From contig DAAJ01000127.1 in the NCBI GenBank assembly GCA_001701115.1, positions 1-12,871 on the forward strand: a DNA stretch of 12,871 nucleotides, written 5' to 3'. The translations under genes were made by a program, and so were the position numbers. The notes below the pieces were generated by a model that was given only the letters and a program-made list of their open reading frames with translations, had not been told where the DNA came from and did not search any database. The DNA comes from Bacteroidales bacterium GP2 (GTDB lineage: Bacteria > Bacteroidota > Bacteroidia > Bacteroidales > Muribaculaceae). Below, piece by piece: positions 1 to 6,617 of the stretch (position 1 is its first letter; each line of letters starts with the position of its first letter).

Positions 1-176
1 CATAGCACAGGTGCGGGAGGTGCCTTATGCTTATTATGTGATGGTGGATACGTTGGAACTGGATCCTCCGTAGTTGGTGGTTCCAAAGGTGTTGTTATGT
101 CTGCTTTGCCATATAACGGCAGAATGAGCAGCATGACTAAAATTGCAGAAAGTAATTTCAATTTCATCCGATTCAT
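1..176 (-). CDS. Small secreted proline-rich protein, 5' part only (C-terminus beyond window)
   Basis: I do not recognise this gene; it runs off the left edge. From the ATG at 176 it reads open to base 1, giving 58 residues. Lys residues at 5 and 7 precede a hydrophobic stretch at about 8-22, a clear Sec signal peptide with likely cleavage near Ala25. The exported part begins ADITTPLEPP and holds ten prolines in residues 30-58, plus a basic His/Lys patch (HNKHK, 47-51). There is no lipobox. A second Met (codon at 167-165) could be the real start. It has its own consensus promoter just upstream and lies 216 bases downstream of the TPR/HTH regulator on the same strand. Short secreted proteins of DUF3244 type occur in Bacteroidales, and this could be a distant member, but too little is visible to assign it. 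Reading frame and export signal are well supported; function is unknown. Confidence 0.7.
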   Translation of the reverse strand, partial: MNRMKLKLLSAILVMLLILPLYGKADITTPLEPPTTEDPVPTYPPSHNKHKAPPAPVL

Positions 177-191
177 TTTTATATGTTTATG

Positions 192-224
192 CAAATGTAC
201 AATCTCGAGGACTGCTCCTCCAAA
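192..224 (-). promoter_or_regulatory. Bacteroidota-type promoter for the small secreted protein
   Basis: On the minus strand, TTTG (224-221) is followed after 21 bases by TACATTTG (199-192), a full match to TTTG-N19-21-TAnnTTTG. Transcription would start near 185, leaving a leader of about 9 bases before the ATG at 176 or 18 before the ATG at 167. It suggests that the small gene can be transcribed independently of the regulator gene upstream. Confidence 0.6.
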
Positions 225-392
225 CATTTGAGTGCGGATTTTATGCATGAAGTGCTGAAAATAGTCAATAACACGTGGATTATCAGAGGGTTGTGTTTGT
301 TTTTTTGAGGATTATGTTCAGCTGATGGCTGAAAGAAAGAGTGAAGTGGATGAGAGTGTGGGAGAAAGTGCGGAAAATAGCGGCTAATATTC

Positions 393-2105
393 TTATAACA
401 AGCGTATTGCGGCATCGATGGTTTTAAGGTTGTACTTGCCTCCGAAAATACGCTTGGAAATCTCGGTTCTTCTGGAAGATATTGCTCCTTTTGACAGTCC
501 AAGAAGGATTCCAAGCTCTGAAGGAGTGCATCCGCATTTTATAAGCAATATGGTGCGCAGGTCATCAAGCCGAGGTTTTCCTCCGGCAAGCATAGTAAGG
601 TTATTGCTGAATTCCGGAAAAGAGCCGTTGACAACTATTTCAAGATTCCGCCAGTATTTTGAGTCATTAATTTTCTTGCGGCGCGTTAATAACTTTTTAA
701 GCTCTGAATACTCCGGTGAGGATAGGATATTATCCGGAATTATGTATGTGCTTGCCGTGAGTTGTGCGGCTGTAATAATTTGTTTGCACAAAGCTTCTTT
801 AAGTTCGTGCGGCTGACAAACCTCAATATTTTCATTGCTTCCTTCCGGTTCTTCATGTTCCTGCTGCGTCTGTTCTGTTTGTCCCGCTATCTGCTCTTTG
901 AGTTTTTTGATGTTTTCAAGTGCTTCATTCAGTTTAGCTTTGCGCAACTGGCTCCTATATTTATAATAGATAGCTACTATTACAAGCATGCAAACTAAAA
1001 CAGCAAGCACAAGGGCAATTACAATCATGCTGGCTTTTGACTTTTCCGCTTGAAGGCGTTTGCGTTCATGTAACGTATAATTATAATAGGTGTCTTGAAT
1101 GATTGTGTTTTCGTTCCCAAATTTTGAGAAATGATTTTCGGTTTCTATAAGGTATTTTTTGAAATATGCATTTATAGAATCAGCGTTGCTCAAGTGCCGT
1201 ATATTGTCATGGAGCAAGTAATAATATCCCATTCGTTTACTCGGCGAATCATGTAATTCTACTAATTCCTTGGCAAAAACAAATACGGAATCGTATAGTT
1301 GTGCTTGCTGGTATATTGCTGTTGCCGTGGCAAGAATCTCACCTTTATCTTTGCAAATAGTATTGTCTTTAGGCAGATTTCTTATGATCGCTGTTGCAGA
1401 ATCTATGTTTCCCGATAATTGCAGTATTTTAGCTTTATATGATAGTAATAGTGGAACTTCTTCCGGACATTGCAGATATGCTTGGTTTATTGCGTTGAGC
1501 AGTGGCTGAATTGCCTCTTGAACTTTATGTGCATATATAAGTGAACCTGTAAGGCTTTCCATGTCATAAACCATGTTCAGGGTGTCATTTATCATGCTAT
1601 CGTTTTTTAGAGCTGCCCTGTAATATTCAATAGCTCTGTCTGTCATTCTTAGACAGCCTAATAATGACGCGGTCTGGCTGAGGACACATCCTCTTAGCTT
1701 GAGTTGTGGCGTATTCTCGGGAAGGATGTCGAGTGCGTCCTGGAAGTAGCTTAGCGCTGTAGGGTAGTCTCCCGATTCGGAGTATATTCGTCCTGCGTAG
1801 TATAACGCGGTTGGGTAGAACCGGTCGGTTTCATGGGAGGAATAATAGTCCACAAGCGGCAGTATTGCGGTGTCTCCCGGCAGTGGTATGTCAGCCTTGT
1901 CGGCTGCTTTTATTGCGGCGAGCCGGAGTAGCATCCTGTCGGTGGAGGGGAGAACCAGTGAATCGAGCGAAGCGATAGAGTCGATGGCGGCTTCTGGCGC
2001 GGAGTCGGCGAGTAAAAATGCCGCTTCCACCCTCGGGTCATGACGGGTGGTGCACGCGGCAAGCATGCAGATGATGATGGTTGATATGATGTGAGTGGCT
2101 TTCAT
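393..2105 (-). CDS. Membrane-spanning TPR lipoprotein with C-terminal LuxR-like HTH (putative regulator)
   Basis: This 570-residue protein is built like a one-piece sensor and regulator. Residues 1-18 are a lipoprotein signal with lipobox LAAC and Cys18 as the lipidated residue. Residues 25-320 are all-helical with TPR-like repeats, clearest at 97-170 (ALYYAGRIYSESGDYPTALS and the following repeat). A transmembrane helix covers about 358-380, followed by a basic stop-transfer YKYRSQLRKAK and a charged Gln/Glu-rich coiled coil to about 420. Residues 510-560 contain a helix-turn-helix, TPSELGILLGLSKGAISSRR, of GerE/LuxR flavour. Inferred topology is periplasmic TPRs and a cytoplasmic DNA-binding end. 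Similar TPR/TM/HTH proteins (DUF6377-like) occur in Bacteroidales, with poorly known targets. Start is the ATG at 2105, right behind a TATCTTTG box. Hand counts show the 3' two thirds is much AT-richer than the 5' third. Confidence 0.85.
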   Translation of the reverse strand: MKATHIISTIIICMLAACTTRHDPRVEAAFLLADSAPEAAIDSIASLDSLVLPSTDRMLLRLAAIKAADKADIPLPGDTAILPLVDYYSSHETDRFYPTALYYAGRIYSESGDYPTALSYFQDALDILPENTPQLKLRGCVLSQTASLLGCLRMTDRAIEYYRAALKNDSMINDTLNMVYDMESLTGSLIYAHKVQEAIQPLLNAINQAYLQCPEEVPLLLSYKAKILQLSGNIDSATAIIRNLPKDNTICKDKGEILATATAIYQQAQLYDSVFVFAKELVELHDSPSKRMGYYYLLHDNIRHLSNADSINAYFKKYLIETENHFSKFGNENTIIQDTYYNYTLHERKRLQAEKSKASMIVIALVLAVLVCMLVIVAIYYKYRSQLRKAKLNEALENIKKLKEQIAGQTEQTQQEHEEPEGSNENIEVCQPHELKEALCKQIITAAQLTASTYIIPDNILSSPEYSELKKLLTRRKKINDSKYWRNLEIVVNGSFPEFSNNLTMLAGGKPRLDDLRTILLIKCGCTPSELGILLGLSKGAISSRRTEISKRIFGGKYNLKTIDAAIRLL

Positions 2106-2113
2106 GGTTTTGG

Positions 2114-2121
2114 CAAAGATA
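2114..2121 (-). promoter_or_regulatory. TAnnTTTG -7 box ahead of the TPR/HTH regulator
   Basis: TATCTTTG on the minus strand fits the Bacteroidota -7 element exactly and ends 8 bases before the ATG at 2105. I find no TTTG at the expected -33 distance. If used, the transcript would have almost no leader. Confidence 0.45.
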
Positions 2122-2130
2122 CGAGATTTA

Positions 2131-2162
2131 TTTGGATTTTATCTCAGGATTGGTTAATTTCG
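2131..2162 (+). promoter_or_regulatory. Candidate promoter for xerC-hpf
   Basis: TTTG (2131-2134), a 20-base spacer, then TAATTTCG (2155-2162), which departs from TAnnTTTG at one position. It lies 25 bases before the xerC ATG. Spacing is right but the -7 box is imperfect. Confidence 0.4.
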
Positions 2163-2187
2163 TGAACAAGCATTTAGCCACTGGATT

Positions 2188-3093
2188 ATGATAGAAGATT
2201 TTCTTACATATCTGAGATGTGAGCGAAACAGTTCCGCTAACACAGTGGAAGCTTACCGCCGCGATTTGCTCCAATGGCAGTCGTTTGCCACCGGTGGAGG
2301 GCAGCGTGAGTTCGAGCCTGAGAAGAGTAGCGCGGCAGATTTGCGGCGATGGGTGCTGGATGTTGCGCGCAGCGGCTGCGGTCAGAGCACAGTGCGCCGT
2401 AAAGTGCAGACTCTACGTGCTTTTTACCACTACCTTATGCGCATGGGCATCGCGCAAGGAAATCCCGCAGCCGACCTCGCTCTGCCGAAATTGCCAAAAC
2501 CGCTCCCTGTGATAGTGCGCCAGGAGGAAACAAATGCAGTGATTGACGCGGAAATAGATGAAACCGACTTTGAGGCGGTGAGAAACAGGCTTATAATCAA
2601 TATGCTGTATTCAACCGGCATGCGGTGCTCGGAGCTTATCGGTCTTAAGGATTCTGCTGTAAATAGCCGGAGCGGTGAACTTAAAGTGCTTGGCAAGCGT
2701 AATAAAGAAAGAATAATACCTTTTGGAACAGAACTGGCGATGATGATAGACCGATACAGGGCTTTGAGGAACGAGGCGGTTGCTTGCGGCTCGGAGGAGT
2801 TTTTCCTCCGTCCGTCCGGCGAGCCTATGTACCGCAAGCTCGTGTACAATATAGTGCATGAGGCTCTCGGCTCTGTGGCGCACGCTTCACGGCTGAGCCC
2901 GCATGTAATGCGCCACTCTTTTGCCACCGACATGCTGAACAACGGCGCGGACCTCAACGCCGTGCAGCAGCTCCTGGGGCATTCTTCTCTTGCAACCACG
3001 CAGATATATACCCACATATCATACAGAGAGTTACAACAGAATTACCAACAGGCGCATCCCCGTGCCACTAAAAAAGAAAACCATGGAAATTAG
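2188..3093 (+). CDS. xerC: Tyrosine recombinase, XerC/XerD family
   Basis: Site-specific recombinase of the XerCD type, which resolves chromosome dimers at dif during division. The 301-residue length is standard. Residues 1-85 form the SAM-like core-binding domain (FLTYLRCERNSSANTVEAY), and 105-290 the catalytic domain. All catalytic residues are visible: Arg146 in TGMRCSEL, Lys170 in the VLGK beta-hairpin, His239 and Arg242 in HVMRHSFA, His265 in LLGHSS, and nucleophile Tyr274 in TTQIYTH. The protein is therefore probably active. It overlaps hpf by 11 bases, and this pairing recurs in Bacteroidales, which favours a housekeeping Xer over a mobile-element integrase. Calling it XerC rather than XerD rests on that context; sequence alone does not separate them here. 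The upstream neighbour is divergent. Confidence 0.9.
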   Translation: MIEDFLTYLRCERNSSANTVEAYRRDLLQWQSFATGGGQREFEPEKSSAADLRRWVLDVARSGCGQSTVRRKVQTLRAFYHYLMRMGIAQGNPAADLALPKLPKPLPVIVRQEETNAVIDAEIDETDFEAVRNRLIINMLYSTGMRCSELIGLKDSAVNSRSGELKVLGKRNKERIIPFGTELAMMIDRYRALRNEAVACGSEEFFLRPSGEPMYRKLVYNIVHEALGSVAHASRLSPHVMRHSFATDMLNNGADLNAVQQLLGHSSLATTQIYTHISYRELQQNYQQAHPRATKKENHGN

Positions 3094-3376
3094 AATTCAA
3101 GCCATCCATTTTGACATCGCCGAGAAGCTTACCGCGTTTATCAACAAGAAAGCTGAGCGCATACAGCGCCATTACCCCGATATCACTTCGGCTGACATTA
3201 CCCTTAAGGTTGTTAAGCCTGAGACAGCAATGAACAAGGAGGCAATTATCGAACTGACTGTGCCGCAGCAGAACAAGATGGTTGCCACAAAAGTAGCGGA
3301 CTCTTTTGAAGAAGCGATAGATACCTGCCTGGAGGCTCTTGAGCACCAGCTGGAGAAGAGTAAAGGGAAGAAATAA
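3083..3376 (+). CDS. hpf: Ribosome hibernation-promoting factor, short HPF/RaiA family
   Basis: Small ribosome-binding protein that inactivates 30S or 70S ribosomes in slow growth. At 97 residues it is the short form, lacking the C-terminal dimerisation domain of long HPF. It shows the family pattern MEIRIQAIHFDIAEKLTAFI, basic residues on helix 1 (KKAERIQRHYP), central strands (ADITLKVV, IIELTVP) and a second helix SFEEAIDTCLEALEHQLEK before a Lys-rich tail. The start is set at the ATG at 3083, because every family member begins at this Met-Glu/Lys-Ile position; the frame stays open further upstream but that part is xerC in another frame. The 11-base overlap with the xerC stop implies co-transcription and probably translational coupling. 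A likely terminator follows at 3405-3448. Confidence 0.92.
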   Translation: MEIRIQAIHFDIAEKLTAFINKKAERIQRHYPDITSADITLKVVKPETAMNKEAIIELTVPQQNKMVATKVADSFEEAIDTCLEALEHQLEKSKGKK

Positions 3377-3391
3377 GCTTTAAGAGACGAA

Positions 3392-4363
3392 TCAATTTTT
3401 ACTGTCTGCCGGGATTTGCTTTGCATTTTCCGGCAGATTGCGTTTTTTCTTGCTCTTCACCTTAATCTGGTCGAAGCCCCTGCCGTAAACGCCGTTTACA
3501 TTTGACTGGGTGATGAAAGCGTCCTCGTCAATGCTTTTGATTATTCGGTAGATTGACACAGCCTCTATGCGGCGGCACATTACAAGGAGCATCTTGACCT
3601 GCTGACCGGAGTAGCAGCCCATGCCGTTGAACGCGGTGCATCCGCGGTTTGCCTCCACATTGATTGCGCGTGCGATCTCTTCCCATTTCTTCGAGAAGAT
3701 AGTGAACTGCACAGCCTGGCGGTCGCTGTTGATGACAAGGTCGCACATATATCCTGTGAGGACTGTCACCAATAGACCGTAAACGATTTCGCCGAGTGAA
3801 TAGCTGAGCACGAAATATGCTGATCCGACAATCACGCAGTCGCATATCATCATTGTGCGCCCGATAGTCACATTGCTGACCTTGCTGACCATTGCCGCCA
3901 CAATATCTGTGCCTCCGGATGAGCCGTTGTGGATAAACACTGTTCCGATGCCAATGCCCATGATGCTTGAGCCGAGGATAAGGTTCAGCAGATGGTCATC
4001 CGGCAGGATGTGGAGGTTGCCGAACATAGGCTGGAACAGGTAAATGAGAAATGAAAGGACCGTCATGCCAAACAGGGTGCGGATCACAAAGGTGCGGGCA
4101 ACAATCCTGAATGCGAGCGCGAGAAGGATGAAGTTCATCACATACATTGTCACGCCCACAGGGATAGCCCAGGGGAATGAACCGTTTTCGGCAAGCCGCT
4201 GCGTGGCGAAAAAGACAACTGAACCGAGACCTGCCATGCCTCCCATGACCACTTTCTGGGGCAGGATGAATGCGGAAAAACCAAAGGCGTAAAGCGCCAG
4301 TCCTATGATTATAAACAGGTAGTCGCGTGCCGATACCCAGAGTTTGTTGCGTTTCAGTGTCAT
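3392..4363 (-). CDS. YitT family membrane protein (DUF161 plus DUF2179)
   Basis: Integral inner-membrane protein of the YitT/YpjC family; the family's transport substrate or role is not established. The 323 residues match the family's usual 280-320 plus a tail. The hydrophobic N-terminal part has segments near 14-34, 66-86, 92-111, 124-143 and 170-207, with the family motifs LPQKVVMGGMAGL (34-46) and HNGSSGGTDIVA (145-156). Residues 215-300 are the soluble DUF2179 domain (FTIFSKKWEEIARAI, then RGCTAFNGMGCYSG and DEDAFITQSNVNGVYGRGF). A Lys-rich tail from 302 is extra. The ATG at 4363 starts directly at the family's N-terminal region and has a good promoter 43 bases or so upstream. The gene is monocistronic, convergent with hpf across 15 bases and divergent from the outer-membrane protein gene. 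Confidence 0.9.
   Translation of the reverse strand: MTLKRNKLWVSARDYLFIIIGLALYAFGFSAFILPQKVVMGGMAGLGSVVFFATQRLAENGSFPWAIPVGVTMYVMNFILLALAFRIVARTFVIRTLFGMTVLSFLIYLFQPMFGNLHILPDDHLLNLILGSSIMGIGIGTVFIHNGSSGGTDIVAAMVSKVSNVTIGRTMMICDCVIVGSAYFVLSYSLGEIVYGLLVTVLTGYMCDLVINSDRQAVQFTIFSKKWEEIARAINVEANRGCTAFNGMGCYSGQQVKMLLVMCRRIEAVSIYRIIKSIDEDAFITQSNVNGVYGRGFDQIKVKSKKKRNLPENAKQIPADSKN
3405..3448 (+). terminator. Probable intrinsic terminator of xerC-hpf, inside the yitT 3' end
   Basis: TCTGCCGG (3405-3412) and CCGGCAGA (3430-3437) form a perfect 8-bp stem with a 17-base loop, followed by TTGCG and six T residues (3443-3448). It works as a terminator only in the plus direction, 28 bases past the hpf stop. 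The same bases encode the last residues of the YitT-family protein on the other strand. Confidence 0.5.
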
Positions 4364-4412
4364 AATGGCATTATAGGTTAAAAGTGGAAGCGGTCAGCTT
4401 GAAAAATCACCG

Positions 4413-4443
4413 CAAAGTTAATTGATGGCGGTGTTGTTTCAAA
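4413..4443 (-). promoter_or_regulatory. Consensus promoter for the YitT-family gene
   Basis: On the minus strand TTTG (4443-4440), a 19-base spacer, then TAACTTTG (4420-4413). Both elements match the Bacteroidota consensus. Predicted start of transcription is near 4406, giving a leader of about 43 bases. Confidence 0.7.
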
Positions 4444-4470
4444 AAAATATTACGCCATTTTTTTCAACAC
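4431..4470. repeat. Inverted repeat between divergent yitT and OMP promoters
   Basis: GTGTTG (4431-4436) is mirrored by CAACAC (4465-4470), and inside these A7 (4441-4447) faces T7 (4458-4464), with a 4-base asymmetry (TTTC) on the left and a 10-base centre. It covers the -33 element of the YitT-family promoter and ends 14 bases before the -33 of the outer-membrane protein promoter. It could be an operator or a bent A/T tract. Confidence 0.45.
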
Positions 4471-4483
4471 ATTTGCGGGCGGG

Positions 4484-4515
4484 TTTGCACAGGTGGAGGG
4501 AGAGTCGTAATTTTG
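4484..4515 (+). promoter_or_regulatory. Consensus promoter for the outer-membrane beta-barrel protein
   Basis: TTTG (4484-4487), a 20-base spacer, then TAATTTTG (4508-4515), matching both consensus elements. Predicted transcription start is near 4522, about 14 bases before the ATG at 4536, and this supports that ATG over the in-frame one at 4422, which would lie upstream of the promoter. Confidence 0.75.
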
Positions 4516-4535
4516 CGGATAAACACAGATTAGAT

Positions 4536-5285
4536 ATGAAAAAGGCTATAATAAAATTGTTTGTGCTGTTGTTGTGCGCCATGCCGGAAATTGCTTGCGC
4601 CCAGTTTGTAAACCATGCTCCCGCAAAGAAATTTGTGGAGGTGGACGCCCATGTCTTCGGCGGCACCACCGGCATAACCCAGAATTATGCAAGCAAGTTC
4701 AGCGAAATCACCGAATGCAACGCAGATAATGGCACCGGCTACGGTTTAGGTGCCGGTGCGGTATTCGGGCTCAGGCAATGGTTCGGCTTCGGCACAGAAG
4801 CAAATATCCTTGTAGGGCACAATAAGGTGAACATGGCGGTGAGCAACCATGAGAATGTGTCGATGAGCAATATCTTCGTGCGTAACCGTTACACTTATAT
4901 CAATTTCCCTGTTTTCCTGTCTTTCCGTTTCAATATCCTTGACGGAATGCGCTGGAACGTTGATGTCGGGCTGTACTACAGCTATGGAATATGGGGCAAG
5001 CAGAAGCAGACCATCTACAATTCTACCCTTAATGACCTCGGGCAGCTTGTTCCGCGCACGGTAGTAACAAATTGCAGCTACTTCAACAGCAGCTCAACAT
5101 TCATCAATTCATACCGCAGGAACGATATAGGTCTTCACCTTGCCACTGCGCTCCAGTTTGGCAACCACTTTTTTATTGGTGCCCGGTGCCAGATTGGCTT
5201 CAAGAACGTTTCATTCAACAGCGGTCTTGTGAATCCAAACATCCACAACTTCAATTTCATGGGTAGCGCCGGCTACAAGTTCTGA
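4536..5285 (+). CDS. Outer-membrane beta-barrel protein (PorT/OMP_b-brl type)
   Basis: Exported protein of 249 residues with a Sec signal peptide: MKKAIIK, a hydrophobic core to about residue 15, and a likely signal peptidase I site after Ala22 (ACA-QF). Cys21 is not in a good lipobox because Glu18 takes the -3 position. The rest alternates amphipathic strands and polar turns, for example VEVDAHVFGGTTG, GYGLGAGAVFGLRQWFGFGTEANILVG, INFPVFLSFRFN and DIGLHLATALQFGNHFFIGARC. It ends in Gly-Tyr-Lys-Phe, an aromatic C-terminus used for barrel insertion. This suits an 8- to 10-stranded porin-like barrel of the OMP_b-brl group. No specific function can be read from it. An in-frame ATG at 4422 lies before the promoter and would hide the signal peptide, so 4536 is chosen. 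It is transcribed alone. Confidence 0.82.
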   Translation: MKKAIIKLFVLLLCAMPEIACAQFVNHAPAKKFVEVDAHVFGGTTGITQNYASKFSEITECNADNGTGYGLGAGAVFGLRQWFGFGTEANILVGHNKVNMAVSNHENVSMSNIFVRNRYTYINFPVFLSFRFNILDGMRWNVDVGLYYSYGIWGKQKQTIYNSTLNDLGQLVPRTVVTNCSYFNSSSTFINSYRRNDIGLHLATALQFGNHFFIGARCQIGFKNVSFNSGLVNPNIHNFNFMGSAGYKF

Positions 5286-5290
5286 TCTAA

Positions 5291-5316
5291 TAAAAAAGGT
5301 CGCAGAGCATGCGACC
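5291..5316 (-). terminator. Intrinsic terminator after serB
   Basis: GGTCGC (5298-5303) pairs with GCGACC (5311-5316) around a 7-base loop. On the minus strand the stem is followed by T6 (5297-5292). It lies 35 bases beyond the serB stop. On the plus strand it is followed only by TAAATTAATAA, so it may end the outer-membrane protein transcript as well, but less strongly. Confidence 0.8.
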
Positions 5317-5351
5317 TAAATTAATAATCAGTTCTTGGAAAGCGGCAGGGA

Positions 5352-6596
5352 TTACTGCTGGGTGCGGTCGGAAATCTGGGTGTCCTTGAATCCGATGAAG
5401 TAGAGGATTCCGTCAAGCCCGATTGTAGACAGCGCCTGGTCGGCAGTCGCCTTAACTTTCGGTTTTGCGTGGAAAGCGATTCCGAGCCCGGCTGTTGCAA
5501 GCATCGGCAGGTCGTTTGCTCCATCGCCAACGGCAATTGTCTGCTGTATGTTCACATTCTCAACCTGTGCAAGAAGTTTGAGCAGCTCAGCCTTCCGGCG
5601 TCCGTCAACAATGTCCCCGACATATCTGCCTGTCAGTTTGCCGTCAACTATTTCCAGTTCATTGGCATATACGTAGTCAAAACCGAATTTCTGCTTAAGG
5701 TAGTTGCCGAAGTATGTGAATCCTCCTGACAGGATTGCGGTTTTGTAGCCGGTGCGTTTAAGAGCAGCCATCATTCGGTCAACTCCTTCGGTTATAGGCA
5801 GATTTTCCGCAATATCTTTCATAACGCTTTCGTCAAGACCTTTTAGCAATGCAACCCTCTGTGTGAAACTTTCCCGGAAATCTATTTCACCGCGCATGGC
5901 ACTTTCTGTTATTGCGCGGACCTGTTCTCCAACTCCTGCGCGGTCAGCAAGCTCATCAATAACCTCTGTGCCGATAAGGGTGGAATCCATATCGAAGCAA
6001 ACGAGGCGGCGGCTGCGGCGGTACATGGAGTCCTCCTGCAGTGAAATGTCCACCTGCTGCTCTGTTGCAATCTGCATGAAGCGTTTCTGCATTGCGGTCT
6101 GGTCTTTAAGGAAGCCACGCACGCTGACCTGAACGCATGATTTTGTCAAAGGATCTTCCTCGTGTAGCGGCATTCGACCGGTGAGTCGTTTGATTCCGTC
6201 AATGTTCATTCCTTGCTGTGCCACTTCGCGGCTCACTTCGGCAATTGCCTTAGCGGTGAGACGTCGTCCGAGTATGGTGATGATCCATCTGTCTTTTCCC
6301 TGCATGTCAACCCATTTGCCGTATTCATCCTCCTTTACGGGGCTGAAACGGATTGTCACTCCAAGCTCGTAGGACTTGAAAAGGAGGTCTTTCATGAGGT
6401 CTCCGCTCTGCGTGCTGTCGGTTTTTATGAGAATGCCGAGTGCGAGGGTATGGTGGATGTCTGCCTGACCGATGTCAAGGATGGTCGCATTGTATTTTGC
6501 GAGAATCTCAGACAATGACGCAGTAACACCAGGGCGGTCATTGCCTGTGATGTTTAATAATATAAGTTCGAAATTGTCTTTTTTCTGTTCTTCCAT
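5352..6596 (-). CDS. serB: Phosphoserine phosphatase with two N-terminal ACT domains
   Basis: Last enzyme of serine biosynthesis: hydrolyses O-phosphoserine to serine in the cytoplasm. Residues 10-85 form a first ACT domain (LILLNITGNDRPGVTASLSE), 103-185 a second, and 198-400 a HAD phosphatase. HAD motifs are intact: motif I FDMDST with nucleophile Asp202 and acid/base Asp204, motif II Ser290 in LSGGF, motif III Lys335 in GRRKAELL, and motif IV GDGANDLPM with Asp358 and Asp362 for Mg2+. The family-typical substrate segment around EVIDELADRAG is present. At 414 residues it fits the ACT-ACT-HAD form common in Bacteroidota, so amino-acid (serine) feedback is likely. It starts 21 bases after the kinase gene stop and is the last gene of the minus-strand unit, ending at a clear terminator. 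Confidence 0.95.
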   Translation of the reverse strand: MEEQKKDNFELILLNITGNDRPGVTASLSEILAKYNATILDIGQADIHHTLALGILIKTDSTQSGDLMKDLLFKSYELGVTIRFSPVKEDEYGKWVDMQGKDRWIITILGRRLTAKAIAEVSREVAQQGMNIDGIKRLTGRMPLHEEDPLTKSCVQVSVRGFLKDQTAMQKRFMQIATEQQVDISLQEDSMYRRSRRLVCFDMDSTLIGTEVIDELADRAGVGEQVRAITESAMRGEIDFRESFTQRVALLKGLDESVMKDIAENLPITEGVDRMMAALKRTGYKTAILSGGFTYFGNYLKQKFGFDYVYANELEIVDGKLTGRYVGDIVDGRRKAELLKLLAQVENVNIQQTIAVGDGANDLPMLATAGLGIAFHAKPKVKATADQALSTIGLDGILYFIGFKDTQISDRTQQ

Positions 6597-6617
6597 GGCT
6601 ATGATATTATTATGGTT

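Noticed and set aside
301..360. Small hairpin TTCAGC-TGATG-GCTGAA in the gap after the regulator gene
   Set aside because: No T tract follows it on either strand, so it is not supported as a terminator.
179..514. Minus-strand open frame of 111 codons left of and into the regulator gene
   Set aside because: It overlaps the end of the regulator in another frame, covers the small gene's promoter, and its composition (Ser/Pro/His-rich, no domain) looks random.
2430..3017. 195-codon minus-strand open frame opposite xerC
   Set aside because: It is antisense to an intact recombinase with all catalytic residues; its Ser/Arg-rich product shows no motif or signal.
2188..3093. xerC as integrase of a mobile element
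   Set aside because: No attachment repeats, tRNA target, excisionase or cargo genes nearby; overlap with hpf indicates the housekeeping gene.
3377..3391. tRNA genes downstream of hpf, as in Bacteroides
   Set aside because: Only 15 bases separate hpf from the convergent YitT-family gene.
4422..4535. N-terminal extension of the outer-membrane protein from ATG 4422
   Set aside because: The extension lies across the promoter and would bury a normal signal peptide that starts at 4536.
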